Notes under the pieces: generated by a model
What the model was told of the DNA's origin: nothing
What the model saw: the letters and a program-made list of their open reading frames with translations, nothing else
The model's database searches: none
Source of the DNA: Granulibacter bethesdensis
GTDB lineage: Bacteria; Pseudomonadota; Alphaproteobacteria; Acetobacterales; Acetobacteraceae
NCBI RefSeq assembly: GCF_001889545.1
Contig: NZ_CP018194.1
Span: 1,524,501-1,588,500, forward strand
Direction: 5' to 3'
Length of the DNA: 64,000 bases
Shown: positions 10,863 through 19,870 of the stretch, one piece after another
Numbering within the stretch: position 1 is the first letter of the stretch
Layout of the letters: each line of letters opens with the position of its first letter
Program-made: the position numbers and the translations under genes

Positions 10863-11623
10863 AGGAACAGCTCACACCGGACCATGCAGCGCCCTACCGG
10901 ACAATGATGGATATGAGGACAGTGCTCTCCTGTCCGACACAGATTGAGGAAGCATGCGCGCATCTTTCACGACAGGATAAGGCACTGGCAGCCCTCATTA
11001 CCCGGGTCGGCCCACCCCGCCTGACAATCTCTTCCGAACAAAGCCCCTTTGAAGCCCTGATCCGTGCCATTGCCCATCAGCAGCTTCATGCCCGTGCGGC
11101 AGAAGCGATCCTCGCCCGATTTCTGGCTCTGTTTCCACTGAACGCAAACTTCCCTTCACCGCTGGAAATTATGGCTCTGGATACGGAGACCCTGCGCCAA
11201 TGCGGGTTTTCCGGCACAAAAATAATCGCCCTGCGCGGCGTGTGTGAGGCGGCACAAGCCAGTATCATTCCTGACCGCTCCGGCTGCGCCGCCCTGGATG
11301 ATGAAACACTGATACAGCGGCTGACGACCCTGCGCGGCATAGGTCGCTGGACCGTGGAAATGCTGATGATTTTCACGCTCGGCCGCACCGATATCCTGCC
11401 GGTGGATGATTTTGGAGTCCGGGAGGGCTGGCGGCTCATCAAGGGGCTGGAGAGCCAGCCCAGGCCCAAAACACTGGCGGAGATCGGACAATCATGGTCT
11501 CCATGGCGCAGTCTGGCAGCATGGTATTTGTGGCGGGCATCAGATGAGGCCAAAAAGATTCTCCGTCCCCCGCCATCTGACCCGTCCGCCTCCAGAGAAA
11601 GGCTTTTCCGTGCCAAGCCATAA
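10859..11623 (+). CDS. DNA-3-methyladenine glycosylase (AlkA/HhH-GPD family)
   Basis: The 254-residue enzyme would remove alkylated bases in base-excision repair. It contains the helix-hairpin-helix LTTLRGIGRWTVEMLMIF (about residues 155-172) and the catalytic Asp in LPVDDFGVREG; the FEALIRAIAHQQLHARAA block is typical of the AlkA core. There is no N-terminal AlkA beta domain and no C-terminal Fe-S cluster. The start ATG at 10859 overlaps the stop of the nucleoside hydrolase gene. A longer open frame exists upstream but lies inside that gene. Confidence 0.88.
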   Translation: MKEQLTPDHAAPYRTMMDMRTVLSCPTQIEEACAHLSRQDKALAALITRVGPPRLTISSEQSPFEALIRAIAHQQLHARAAEAILARFLALFPLNANFPSPLEIMALDTETLRQCGFSGTKIIALRGVCEAAQASIIPDRSGCAALDDETLIQRLTTLRGIGRWTVEMLMIFTLGRTDILPVDDFGVREGWRLIKGLESQPRPKTLAEIGQSWSPWRSLAAWYLWRASDEAKKILRPPPSDPSASRERLFRAKP

Positions 11624-12071
11624 CGAATCCTTGCCCCTCTCTCCATGGCCCGCCGAGATCCGTTCCATGTGCGCAATCGGGTCTGGCGGACAGCTCGGGC
11701 TGAACGGGGAACTGCCATGGCAGGGTGACCAGCGTCCGGCCTTCCGTGAGGATGTCCGCCGCTTCTGGGAACGCACGCTCGGACATGTCCTGATATGCGG
11801 CCCGGCGACCTATCGTACCATTCCAGCGACGGCCTTTACCGCAAGGGACATACTAGAACTCCGCTCCTCCATGCAGCCCGAGGAGGTGTTGCGTCGCTAT
11901 CCGGGCCGCATCGTATATATCGGCGGCGGTATACCGGTCTGGAATGCTTATGCCCGCTTCATCCAGCACTGGGACATCACCCGACTGCCTTATGACGGAC
12001 CGGCCGACCGCTATTTCGATCCGGCATGGCTTGCAACCGGAGCTCGGGCAAGAGAAACTTCACATCCATAA
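11610..12071 (+). CDS. Dihydrofolate reductase-like protein
   Basis: With the GTG at 11610 (GAGAAAGG about eight bases upstream) the product has 153 residues and overlaps the glycosylase gene by 14 bases. The DHFR pattern is clear but compact: AIGSGGQLGLNGELPW (the Met20-loop region), then EDVRRFWERTLGHVLICG, where the Asp aligns with the catalytic acid of E. coli DHFR, and YIGGGIPVWNAY for the cofactor site. The middle part is shorter than in classical FolA. Reduction of dihydrofolate or a related pterin is likely. ATG 11668 is a less likely start because it would remove the first strand. Confidence 0.7.
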   Translation: MPSHNESLPLSPWPAEIRSMCAIGSGGQLGLNGELPWQGDQRPAFREDVRRFWERTLGHVLICGPATYRTIPATAFTARDILELRSSMQPEEVLRRYPGRIVYIGGGIPVWNAYARFIQHWDITRLPYDGPADRYFDPAWLATGARARETSHP

Positions 12072-12136
12072 GGCAGGGTCATCTGCAGGCATCGCCCAAA
12101 TCCGCCGACATCGGCCATTATCACGGAGCTGCCGTC

Positions 12137-12811
12137 ATGCCGTCTCTCCGATACATCATTCCTGCTGCCCGTGCGATATGCATCACTCTGCCCGCCATTA
12201 GTGTGATGGTGACGGCCGCTCCTGCCCGTGCCCAACCCGCCACCGACAGGTCTTCGTTACCCACGTTCGCCATAACCTTTGCGGAATTCAAAACCGCATT
12301 CAACAATCAGGCACAGGCCGACCGGCCCGATCATGCTTCTGCCTCTCCATCCGGCTCACTCAAGCGGTGCAGACATATAACCAATGGCATCAGTTGCCTG
12401 ATCCGGAATCGCGACGGCGATGCTCCGCCGCCGCCGATCGAACCGACCAGCCGCATCAAGCTGCCACCGGGACGAGTTCCACAGCAACTGCGTCTGGAAG
12501 CCAGACTCAACCATGATGGTCGTATCGAGACATTACGCATTCTGGGCGACCGTGCCGAGCCGACCGATCAAGCCAACTTCGTCGCGGCGGTGGAAAACGC
12601 AGCACAGGTCTGGGACAAGCAGGACGGGCTGCCTCCACAATCTGCCCTTTTCGACGAGGCGCTCGGCCTCAATCGGACGGATGAAGCCCCCGATATCGGC
12701 AAGCCCCGCATCCTGGCACGTCCCTACGCAAAGATTACCTGCATGGCCTCAGCACTTTCCGCCAATGCAGGCGTGGCCTGCACATTCGATCCTCCAGACC
12801 AGTCACCATGA
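12137..12811 (+). CDS. Exported protein of unknown function
   Basis: From ATG 12137 (CGGAG upstream) the 224-residue product begins with a typical signal peptide (RYIIPAARAICITLPAISVM, cleavage after ARA near residue 33). The mature part carries IKLPPGRVPQQLRLEARLNHDGRIETLRILGD, which reads like a small beta-domain, and has Cys residues in pairs (CRHITNGISC) that could form a disulfide. No family recognised. It overlaps the next gene by four bases (ATGA), so the two are probably made together. Confidence 0.6.
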   Translation: MPSLRYIIPAARAICITLPAISVMVTAAPARAQPATDRSSLPTFAITFAEFKTAFNNQAQADRPDHASASPSGSLKRCRHITNGISCLIRNRDGDAPPPPIEPTSRIKLPPGRVPQQLRLEARLNHDGRIETLRILGDRAEPTDQANFVAAVENAAQVWDKQDGLPPQSALFDEALGLNRTDEAPDIGKPRILARPYAKITCMASALSANAGVACTFDPPDQSP

Positions 12812-13599
12812 ACGAACGCCCCGAGTCATCCGAGCGGAAAATTCTGGGCGATATCATCGCTCTTGTACTGGACGAAAATCCGGGACAATCCGAAGCAGCC
12901 CTGATCGCCCTGAAGCGCCGGGCAGCCAGAAACAATGTTACCGGCGGGCTGCTCAAAAACCTGCTGCATGAATTACGCGGTCAGCCACCTGCCTTTCTGA
13001 ATGTTGAAGTCCCCAACAGAGACTCCGCCCGACAAGACATGCTGGAACAGCAACTGAGCCGCGCCATCATGGAACGTGACTCTGCGCGGGTCCAGCTTTC
13101 CATTCAGATACAGGCTGCCAATGCCAGACGAGAAACACGGTGGCGGGACAGAGTAGTAGGAGGCATCTTCACGGCCCTGGCCGTTTCTGGTGTACTGACA
13201 GCATACGCGCTGCTTTCCCCTGTCACTCTGGATGAAGAAGAGCAGGAAAAGAACCAGAATATAGCCGTAATTGCTCCCCTTTCCCCTCCATCAAAAGCAC
13301 TGCGTGACTCTCCGGCAACGGTGGAGGAAGCGGAATTCCGCGCCGGAGCCCAGGATCATCGCAGAATGCTGGCCTGGCTTCGCACTGCAAGTACAGAACA
13401 ACAATCGGGAGCCCAATACTGGCTTAGTCGGCAAGGCTCCAACGGCAGCCAGTCCTGCTATATGGTAGGGGGCTCTCTGTCAGCAGGCTGGCTGAACGGA
13501 TGTCTGATCGCACAGCGCAGTCTGGAGCAGGCAAACCGCAATAGCGCCACCAGCGTCGCTTACCAGCGCGGATGGCAAAGCGATGGCAGAAGCAGATAG
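12808..13599 (+). CDS. Single-pass membrane protein of unknown function
   Basis: This 263-residue protein has a charged N-terminal helical domain (about residues 1-110), one membrane helix (VVGGIFTALAVSGVLTAYALL, about 115-136) and a C-terminal domain with QYWLSRQGSNGSQSCYMVGGSL. The N-terminal domain is rich in Arg, Glu and Gln. It ends the run that starts with the nucleoside hydrolase gene. I cannot name a family or role. Confidence 0.6.
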   Translation: MNERPESSERKILGDIIALVLDENPGQSEAALIALKRRAARNNVTGGLLKNLLHELRGQPPAFLNVEVPNRDSARQDMLEQQLSRAIMERDSARVQLSIQIQAANARRETRWRDRVVGGIFTALAVSGVLTAYALLSPVTLDEEEQEKNQNIAVIAPLSPPSKALRDSPATVEEAEFRAGAQDHRRMLAWLRTASTEQQSGAQYWLSRQGSNGSQSCYMVGGSLSAGWLNGCLIAQRSLEQANRNSATSVAYQRGWQSDGRSR

Positions 13600-13881
13600 T
13601 TCAATATCTATGGATACAGAAAAATTACGCTGACAAACCACTCCCCATCTCCGCTTGATCATCACCAGGCGAAAGGAATGGGGCACCCATCCGCATAAGA
13701 ACTTTCAGCTGCCCTTTTGGTAGCGCAGGCTCGTCAAGCTGTTCTTGAACAGGATCAAACACTCAAGTGGGTGGCACCAAGGAACTGGCATATCCGCATA
13801 CGAATTTTCGATCTGAGGCTGGTTCTGGTTAGTGACACTTTTGAGAATGACGCTGGGGCCCTTAAATTTATGCGGTTTTTC

Positions 13882-14685
13882 CTACGGGGAAAAATCGCTG
13901 CCAGCAATAAATGTTTTGATCGCGTTAACAAACTGGTCCGGCTGATCCGCATGCACCCAATGCCCGGCCGCAGGAAGAGTGACCAATTGTGCCTGAGGAC
14001 ATAAATCCGTTATCAGCCGGTGATCTTCAGCCTTTATATAATGTGATAAAGCCCCCGCCATAAAAAGGGCAGGCCCATTGAAACGGGTTCCCGGAAGACT
14101 GTCCCAGCCTTCTATGTCCGGCAATCCCCGGGCAATGTTCGACAGACCAATCCGCCAGACCCAATGCCGACCCGATTCATCCTCAACCGCCTCCAGCCCC
14201 TGTGTCAGGAAAGCCCGAACGCGAGGATCGGTTTCAACATCAGACAACGCATCGGCCGCCTGCATGCGTGAGGTTATAGCCGACAAATCCAGTTCCAGCA
14301 TGGCCTGAGCAACCGGGCGAAAACGCGGCAAATATTGCCTCGGCGCAATATCTACGATGATCAACCCCGCAACCGCCTCCGGATGGTCCAGAGCCAGCCG
14401 CATCGCAACCTTCCCGCCCATGGAATGCCCCAGCAGGATGCAGGGAGAAGCTTCCATCCTGGTCAGGGTCTCGAACACATCCCGTGCCAGAGCGGCATAC
14501 TCCATACCATCCTGATGCGGGCTGCCACCATGATTGCGCAGATCCAGCGCCAGCACGCGACGATCATGGGCAAGGTGCCGTTGGACCAGCCCGAAATTAC
14601 GCGCCTGCCCCAGCAGCCCATGCAGCAGAACCAGGGGGGGGCCGGATGGATTATCAGGCGCACGCTCAATGGCGTTCAGGATCAT
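13882..14685 (-). CDS. Alpha/beta-fold hydrolase
   Basis: This 267-residue serine hydrolase has HGLLGQARNF as oxyanion-hole region (near residue 21), the nucleophile elbow ILLGHSMGGKVAM near 95, and a C-terminal GHWVHADQPDQF carrying the catalytic His. The closest well-known pattern is the YbfF/MhpC group of esterases. The substrate is unknown. GAGGCGG precedes the ATG. The gene begins nine bases after the quinone reductase stop, so the two form an operon. The 280 bases downstream (13600-13881) contain no gene that I can see. Confidence 0.85.
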   Translation of the reverse strand: MILNAIERAPDNPSGPPLVLLHGLLGQARNFGLVQRHLAHDRRVLALDLRNHGGSPHQDGMEYAALARDVFETLTRMEASPCILLGHSMGGKVAMRLALDHPEAVAGLIIVDIAPRQYLPRFRPVAQAMLELDLSAITSRMQAADALSDVETDPRVRAFLTQGLEAVEDESGRHWVWRIGLSNIARGLPDIEGWDSLPGTRFNGPALFMAGALSHYIKAEDHRLITDLCPQAQLVTLPAAGHWVHADQPDQFVNAIKTFIAGSDFSP

Positions 14686-14694
14686 GCTGCCGCC

Positions 14695-15717
14695 TCATCC
14701 ATCCGTCGTGAGGATGATTTTACCAGTATGCGCCCCGCTCTCCATCAAGCGATGCGCCTCAGCTGCCTTATGAAGCGGAAAAACCGCATGGACATGCGGC
14801 CCGATCCGCCCTGCTGCCAGCAGCGGCCAGACATGCTCCTTCAATGCCCGAGCTATGGCAGCCTTTTCCTCCCGACTGCGTGGACGCAGGGTCGAGCCTG
14901 TCAGAGTCAGACGCCTGGTCATAACGCGGGCCAGATCAGCCTCCCCTTTCGTGCCCCCCTGCAACGCGATCGTCACCAGCCGTCCACCGACAGCAAGCGA
15001 GCGGATATTACCCGCCAGATACGACCCGCCGATCATATCCAGAATCACATCCACGCCCTTTTTACCCGTGAATTCCGCCACTGCATCGGCAAAATTTTCT
15101 GTCTTGTAATCAATGCTTTCCGAGGCTCCCCATGCCCGGCAGGCCGCGCATTTCTCTGCTCCGCCTGCCGTCGCATACACAGTCGCCCCCAACGTGGATG
15201 CAAGCTGGATCGCCGTACTGCCGATCCCCCCCGAACCACCATGGACCAGCAATCTCTCTCCTTTCCGCAACCCGCCGAGCATGAATACATTGGCCCAGAC
15301 GGTGAAGAATGTCTCAGGTAACGCTGCCGCGCGAATGTCATCGAAGCCTTCCGGATAGGGCAGGCACTGCGTAGCGGGAACGGTGCAATATTCCGCGTAG
15401 CCTCCGCCATTTGTCAGTGCGGTGACTTTTTCACCTTGTTGCAGGGTTGTAACGCCTGCTCCAAGCGCCACGACCTCTCCCGCCACCTCCAGCCCCAGAT
15501 GCGGGCTGGCGTCCGGCGGCGGCGGATACAGCCCGCTGCGCTGCATAAGGTCCGGGCGGTTGATACCTGCTGCTCTTACATGAATCAGAACCTCACCCTC
15601 GGCCGGCCCCGCTGCCGACACCGGCAAGGGAGCGCTTTCATACCGTAATGTCTCCGGGCCTCCTGCGCCATCAACCCGAATCATCGCCATTCTGTCGGGA
15701 AGTGTCATCGATTCCAT
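14695..15717 (-). CDS. Zinc-independent quinone oxidoreductase (MDR family)
   Basis: The protein is a medium-chain dehydrogenase/reductase of the NAD(P)H:quinone reductase type: RAAGINRPDLMQRSGLYPPPPDASPHLGLEVAGEV at the N-terminus and the dinucleotide motif LVHGGSGGIGSTAIQLAS in the middle (about residue 160). The catalytic zinc ligands of alcohol dehydrogenases are missing, as usual for this branch. I use ATG 15717 (GGGA upstream, MESMTLPD, 340 residues); GTG 15762 and ATG 15708 are possible. It is the first gene of a two-gene operon with the hydrolase. Confidence 0.85.
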   Translation of the reverse strand: MESMTLPDRMAMIRVDGAGGPETLRYESAPLPVSAAGPAEGEVLIHVRAAGINRPDLMQRSGLYPPPPDASPHLGLEVAGEVVALGAGVTTLQQGEKVTALTNGGGYAEYCTVPATQCLPYPEGFDDIRAAALPETFFTVWANVFMLGGLRKGERLLVHGGSGGIGSTAIQLASTLGATVYATAGGAEKCAACRAWGASESIDYKTENFADAVAEFTGKKGVDVILDMIGGSYLAGNIRSLAVGGRLVTIALQGGTKGEADLARVMTRRLTLTGSTLRPRSREEKAAIARALKEHVWPLLAAGRIGPHVHAVFPLHKAAEAHRLMESGAHTGKIILTTDG

Positions 15718-15852
15718 GTTCCCGGCGTTATATTGTTCATCCCGTGTCGTGCCCCTATTCACCTTCCCTATCAGGAAAGCGTCTCTATGGCCCAGTCGAA
15801 GCCCATGGTATCGCTGTCCGCCTTCATTGCCTAACCGATCAGGAGATCATGC

Positions 15853-16005
15853 ATGATATCGTCCCGCACCGGGCTGCTGGCCCTTCTGCTGCTGACCATG
15901 GCCGCATGTGGCGTTACACCCGAGAATATCAGTGGTCATGCCAGCGGACAGATCACCCCGCCTGCCGATCTGATGCATGCACCGACCGACAGGTCATCCC
16001 GCTAA
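15853..16005 (+). CDS. Small lipoprotein (50 residues)
   Basis: An AGGAGA lies six bases before ATG 15853. The peptide MISSRTGLLALLLLTMAACG is a complete signal with lipobox TMAAC (Cys at residue 19), followed by about 30 polar residues rich in Pro, Ser and Thr. It is probably lipid-anchored in the envelope. It ends 15 bases before the ClC channel gene on the same strand, so the two could be co-transcribed. No family is recognisable; confidence rests on the ribosome site plus the lipobox. Confidence 0.65.
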   Translation: MISSRTGLLALLLLTMAACGVTPENISGHASGQITPPADLMHAPTDRSSR

Positions 16006-16020
16006 GCGCACCCTGAAAGG

Positions 16021-17835
16021 ATGCATACTCTCTTATCCCATTCCAGTCGTCACCGCCCCCTGAGTGAAAAACTGCTCCACGCACCTTATGTGCTGCGAGC
16101 ACTGGTGCGGGCCGATGAAATCTGGCTGACCGTTCTGGCCGCTTTCGTCGGTTGCGCGACCGGAGGATGCGTCAGCTTTATCTACTGGCTGACGCAATGG
16201 ATGCATGAGGTGATCTACGCGCTGCCCGCAGGTGGGAAACTCTCCGCAGCGCCCTTTCTGGAACCCTCCCGTGCCATGCTGGGACCAATCAGCGGCGGGG
16301 TCGTCGTCGGTCTGACTTTGCTGATGGCGCGGCATGTGTCCCGGCAGGCGACGGTAGACCCGATCGAGGCCAATGCACTGCATGGGGGTCGTATGTCGAT
16401 GACCACCAGCCTTTACGTCACGCTACAGACGATTTTATCCAACGGATTCGGCGCGTCTGTCGGTCTGGAAGCGGGCTATACGCAGATTGGCTCGGCCATT
16501 GCTTCCCGTCTTGGCCGTTCCTTCCGGCTCCGCAGAAACGATCTGCGCATTCTGGTCGGATGTGGCGCGGCCGGTGCTATCGGTGCAGCCTTCAATGCTC
16601 CGCTGGCCGGTGCATTTTATGCGTTCGAGCTCGTCATTGGCATCTACTCTCTCGCCACGCTGGCCCCCGTCGTGACAGCATCGATCATGGCTGTGCTGAC
16701 AGATCGCCTTCTAACGGGCGGAGCACCCGGATATCATCTGCAAATTCCCCTCTCTATCCCTGCCGGAGACTATCCCCCCATTCTGGCGCTCAGCCTTCTG
16801 GCGGCTCTGGTAGGTATTGCCCTGATGCGCGGGGTAACGCTGATGGAAGCGTTATTTACCCGCAGCCATATCCCATACTGGGGACGGCCAGCCTTTGGTG
16901 GAATAGCGCTGGGACTGATGGCCCTGATAACACCGCAAGTGCTGTCATCAGGCCATTCAGCCCTGCATATGGGCATTGACGCACCTTATACGCTGTCCAA
17001 AATCCTCATGCTGCTGGTTCTGAAAGCCATTGCCAGCGCCATTTCCATCGGCTCCGGCTTCCGGGGCGGATTGTTCTTTGCCTCCCTGTTTCTGGGGGCG
17101 ATGCTAGGCAAGGCTTTTGGCGGTGTCCTTCTTGCCGTTTCCATACCATCGACACTTCCATCCACTGTCTTTGCGCTGGTCGGTATGGGCGGGCTGGCCG
17201 TCGCAGTGGTTGGTGGACCGCTGACAATGAGTTTCCTGGTGCTGGAAACCACAGGTTCCTTGCCGATAACGGTAGCGGTGCTGGCTGGAACAGTGATTTC
17301 CTCCCTGACCGTGCGGCGGATTTTTGGATATTCCTTCACCACCTGGCGCTTTCATCTGCGCGGAGAGGCAATTCGCAGTGCAGTGGATATCGGCTGGATG
17401 CGCAATCTGACCGTAGGCCGGATGATGCGCAAGGACATACGCACTGTCTGCGCCACCATGACACTCGAAAAATTCAGACGTGACTACCCGCTTGGGTCAT
17501 CACATAGCATGATCGTCGTTGATGAGCAGAACCGCTATCTTGGTATGATTTTGCTGGCTGAAGCCCATGCCAGTGAAACAGAAGCTGCCTGCACCGGTGA
17601 CCTGCTGCATTTTACACACACTGTTCTGACGCCGGATATGACGGTGAAAAAGGCGATCGAAACCTTTGAACAAGCCGAAGCGGATAGTCTGGCGGTGGTG
17701 GAACGGTCAGAGACATCCGACAGCAACAGCCCCGGCATAGTGCTGGGGCTGCTGACAGAAGCCTACGCCCTGCGGCGATACAGTGAGGAACTCGATCAGA
17801 GACGGCGGGAACTGTCCGGTGGCGTCACGCTGTAA
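16021..17835 (+). CDS. ClC-type chloride channel/antiporter with C-terminal CBS domains
   Basis: At 604 residues it is longer than the E. coli ClcA core. Residues about 30-445 carry the many hydrophobic helices of ClC proteins, with GFGASVGLEAGYTQIGSAIAS in the place of the GxExP filter segment, FNAPLAGAFYAFEL, and GSGFRGGLFFASLFLGAMLGK. The rest holds a CBS pair (MRNLTVGRMMRKDIRTVC onward). Cl-/H+ exchange in the inner membrane, for pH or osmotic homeostasis, is likely. AAGG abuts the ATG directly, which is poor spacing, so translation may depend on coupling with the small lipoprotein upstream. Confidence 0.88.
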   Translation: MHTLLSHSSRHRPLSEKLLHAPYVLRALVRADEIWLTVLAAFVGCATGGCVSFIYWLTQWMHEVIYALPAGGKLSAAPFLEPSRAMLGPISGGVVVGLTLLMARHVSRQATVDPIEANALHGGRMSMTTSLYVTLQTILSNGFGASVGLEAGYTQIGSAIASRLGRSFRLRRNDLRILVGCGAAGAIGAAFNAPLAGAFYAFELVIGIYSLATLAPVVTASIMAVLTDRLLTGGAPGYHLQIPLSIPAGDYPPILALSLLAALVGIALMRGVTLMEALFTRSHIPYWGRPAFGGIALGLMALITPQVLSSGHSALHMGIDAPYTLSKILMLLVLKAIASAISIGSGFRGGLFFASLFLGAMLGKAFGGVLLAVSIPSTLPSTVFALVGMGGLAVAVVGGPLTMSFLVLETTGSLPITVAVLAGTVISSLTVRRIFGYSFTTWRFHLRGEAIRSAVDIGWMRNLTVGRMMRKDIRTVCATMTLEKFRRDYPLGSSHSMIVVDEQNRYLGMILLAEAHASETEAACTGDLLHFTHTVLTPDMTVKKAIETFEQAEADSLAVVERSETSDSNSPGIVLGLLTEAYALRRYSEELDQRRRELSGGVTL

Positions 17836-17879
17836 AACGCTTCCGCCATTATCAGGGCAGGCAAATAAAAAATGTGACA

Positions 17880-18353
17880 TCAGGGATTCTGGCGCCGGGC
17901 CAGAAGATCACGGATTTCAATCAGCAATGCCTCCGTCGGTGTCGGCACGACTTCTTTGGCAGGTTCTTCTGCCTGCTTCGCCTTGAAGCTGGACAGAGCC
18001 TTTACCAGCCAAAAAATTGCGAAACTGACGATAAGGAAATTGATGCAGTAATTAAGGAAGACGCCGACATTCAACGTCACGGCACCCAGCTTCTGCGCCT
18101 CCGCCAGAGTGGCCGCATGCTCGCCCTTCAGCGTAATAAAAATATTACTGAAGTCGATTCCACCGACCAGTAAGCCGATCAGAGGCATCAGCATGTCTTT
18201 CACAAGGCTGTTGACGATCCCTGTGAAAGCGGCACCAATAATGATACCGACCGCAAGATCGACAACGTTCCCCCGCATGATGAAAGCCTGAAACTCCTCA
18301 ACCCAGGCCGGTTTTTTTGCCAGACCGGATGGAAGATTGAGCGGTGATGCCAT
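17880..18353 (-). CDS. mscL: Large-conductance mechanosensitive channel
   Basis: The 157-residue protein shows the MscL order: an N-terminal amphipathic helix, EFQAFIMRGNVVDLAVGIIIGAAFTGIVNSLVKDMLMPLIG as TM1, a periplasmic loop, TM2 (FLNYCINFLIVSFAIFWLVKAL) and a charged cytoplasmic helix. It opens under membrane tension to release solutes during hypo-osmotic shock. AAGGGG precedes the ATG at a good distance. It converges with the ClC gene. Confidence 0.95.
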   Translation of the reverse strand: MASPLNLPSGLAKKPAWVEEFQAFIMRGNVVDLAVGIIIGAAFTGIVNSLVKDMLMPLIGLLVGGIDFSNIFITLKGEHAATLAEAQKLGAVTLNVGVFLNYCINFLIVSFAIFWLVKALSSFKAKQAEEPAKEVVPTPTEALLIEIRDLLARRQNP

Positions 18354-18492
18354 GCGTAAAACCCCTTCATTTCTGTATTTGCGGTACCAGGAAGGGTGGA
18401 GTGATCAGAACCGGTCAGGCAAGAGTTCATGAGATGCGAAAAGCAATCCTCACGAAAACGCTATCGCTTTCCGTTCCGATGTTCTCGTCATC

Positions 18493-18927
18493 TCACACCG
18501 ATCCGGCGACATAGGCGCGCAAACTGTCGACTTCATGCTCCTGCTGGTTGATGCGAGCCGCGACAACGTCACCGATGCTGACAATGCCGACAAGGCGACC
18601 TTCTTCGACAACCGGAAGGTGGCGGAACCGACCTGTCGTCATTGTCTCCATGGCCGCCTCAACAGTCATGTCCGAGGAAGCCGTACGAATACCGCGTGTC
18701 ATCATCTGATCCGCCGTCAGTTCCAGTGCTTTGGCACCGTGATTGGCCATAGCCCTCACCAGATCACGCTCACTGACGATGCCGCGTATCTCGCCCTCCG
18801 CATCCAGAACGGGAACGGCACCGATCCTCTTGTCGCTCAGCAGGCGAGCAATGGCAGCAAATTCCGCCTTTGCCCCGACTGTTTCGACTGCATGCCCCTT
18901 ATTTTTCAGAATAGTCCCAATCAGCAT
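18493..18927 (-). CDS. CBS-domain pair protein
   Basis: 144 residues made of two CBS repeats: residues about 7-60 (AIARLLSDKRIGAVPVLDAEGEIRGIVSERDLVRAMA) and about 78-130 (TVEAAMETMTTGRFRHLPVVEEGRLVGIVSIGDVVAAR). Such stand-alone pairs bind adenine nucleotides and modulate partners; the partner is not evident here. GGAGGGCG before the ATG gives a strong start. Upstream (18928-19089) is AT-rich. Confidence 0.88.
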   Translation of the reverse strand: MLIGTILKNKGHAVETVGAKAEFAAIARLLSDKRIGAVPVLDAEGEIRGIVSERDLVRAMANHGAKALELTADQMMTRGIRTASSDMTVEAAMETMTTGRFRHLPVVEEGRLVGIVSIGDVVAARINQQEHEVDSLRAYVAGSV

Positions 18928-19089
18928 GATAACGCCCTCCGCTGCATAAGTGTTGTCTTGACTGCCATCCTTGCATGATCAGAACCTGAGGGACGCCTCA
19001 GACCTAATCTTGTTAAAAAATAATGGCAGATTATGAAACAATAATGCAAATATAAATCACAGGAGGAACGTTTAATGCGTCGTCCGCCA

Positions 19090-19719
19090 TCAGGATGCGG
19101 TGGCGATGAAGCTTTTCCGGCTGGAAATATGCCTCCACCATTCCCCGATGGGGCCACTGCTGAGAAATTCCTCCCGGTGTGGTGATTTCTCGATATAGGC
19201 CAGAATCGGGGCCAGAAATAAGTCAGCCAGACTGATGGATTCACCGGCCAGATACGAGCTGCTACCCTTGATCCCGGCCAAAACGGAGAGAACCATGTGG
19301 CTCTTCGCGATGGCCTGACGATGCGCCTCGTCATTTTTTCCGCCGATCAGTTCGGGGAAGAAATAATAACCGGACACACCGACCAATGGATTATATCCAT
19401 AAGAATCGATAATATTAATCACCATGTCCATACGGGCACGGTCTTTCAGATCCTCCGGTATCAGGGATGGACCGGGCAGAACGGCGTTCAGATAGCGTGT
19501 TATGGCTTCGGTCTCGATCACCCGGAATCCATCAACATCGACCACCGGAACCTTGCCGAACGGATGCCGCTCCAGATGCTCGGGCTGCCTCGGTTCCCAT
19601 TTCAAGACGTTCACCGGCACCTGCTCATAATCGGAGATGTTTTTCTCAACGAAAAGCATTTTGACGGTTCGCACATAGGTCGAACCATCAAAACCCCACA
19701 GCACTATTCTGGCCGCCAT
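19090..19719 (-). CDS. Glutathione S-transferase family protein
   Basis: The ATG at 19719 has GAGGA eight bases upstream. A GTG at 19734 would contain that ribosome site and is less likely. The 209-residue protein has an N-terminal thioredoxin-like domain (IVLWGFDGSTYVRTVKMLF, then HPFGKVPVVDVDGFRVIETEAITRYL with the cis-Pro and the ES-like glutathione contact) and an all-helical C-terminal domain with SSYLAGESISLADLFLAPIL. Conjugation of glutathione to an unknown electrophile is likely. Confidence 0.88.
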   Translation of the reverse strand: MAARIVLWGFDGSTYVRTVKMLFVEKNISDYEQVPVNVLKWEPRQPEHLERHPFGKVPVVDVDGFRVIETEAITRYLNAVLPGPSLIPEDLKDRARMDMVINIIDSYGYNPLVGVSGYYFFPELIGGKNDEAHRQAIAKSHMVLSVLAGIKGSSSYLAGESISLADLFLAPILAYIEKSPHREEFLSSGPIGEWWRHISSRKSFIATAS

Positions 19720-19870
19720 AGCGTCGTTCCTCACCTGTCAAAACCGGTATCCCGGGTATCAATCTTTACAAAGTATCAGACGCATAAAAGATCATTGACA
19801 GAGTGTGTTTTTTCGATGACCGCCGGTCTGTAACCCTTCATTTTGTTCAGAGATTACGAATAACTGATTA

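Noticed and set aside
15648-16016. 122-codon frame overlapping the small lipoprotein gene
   Set aside because: The +1 frame from 15853 has the ribosome site at correct distance and a lipobox, and the competing frame has no protein-like features.
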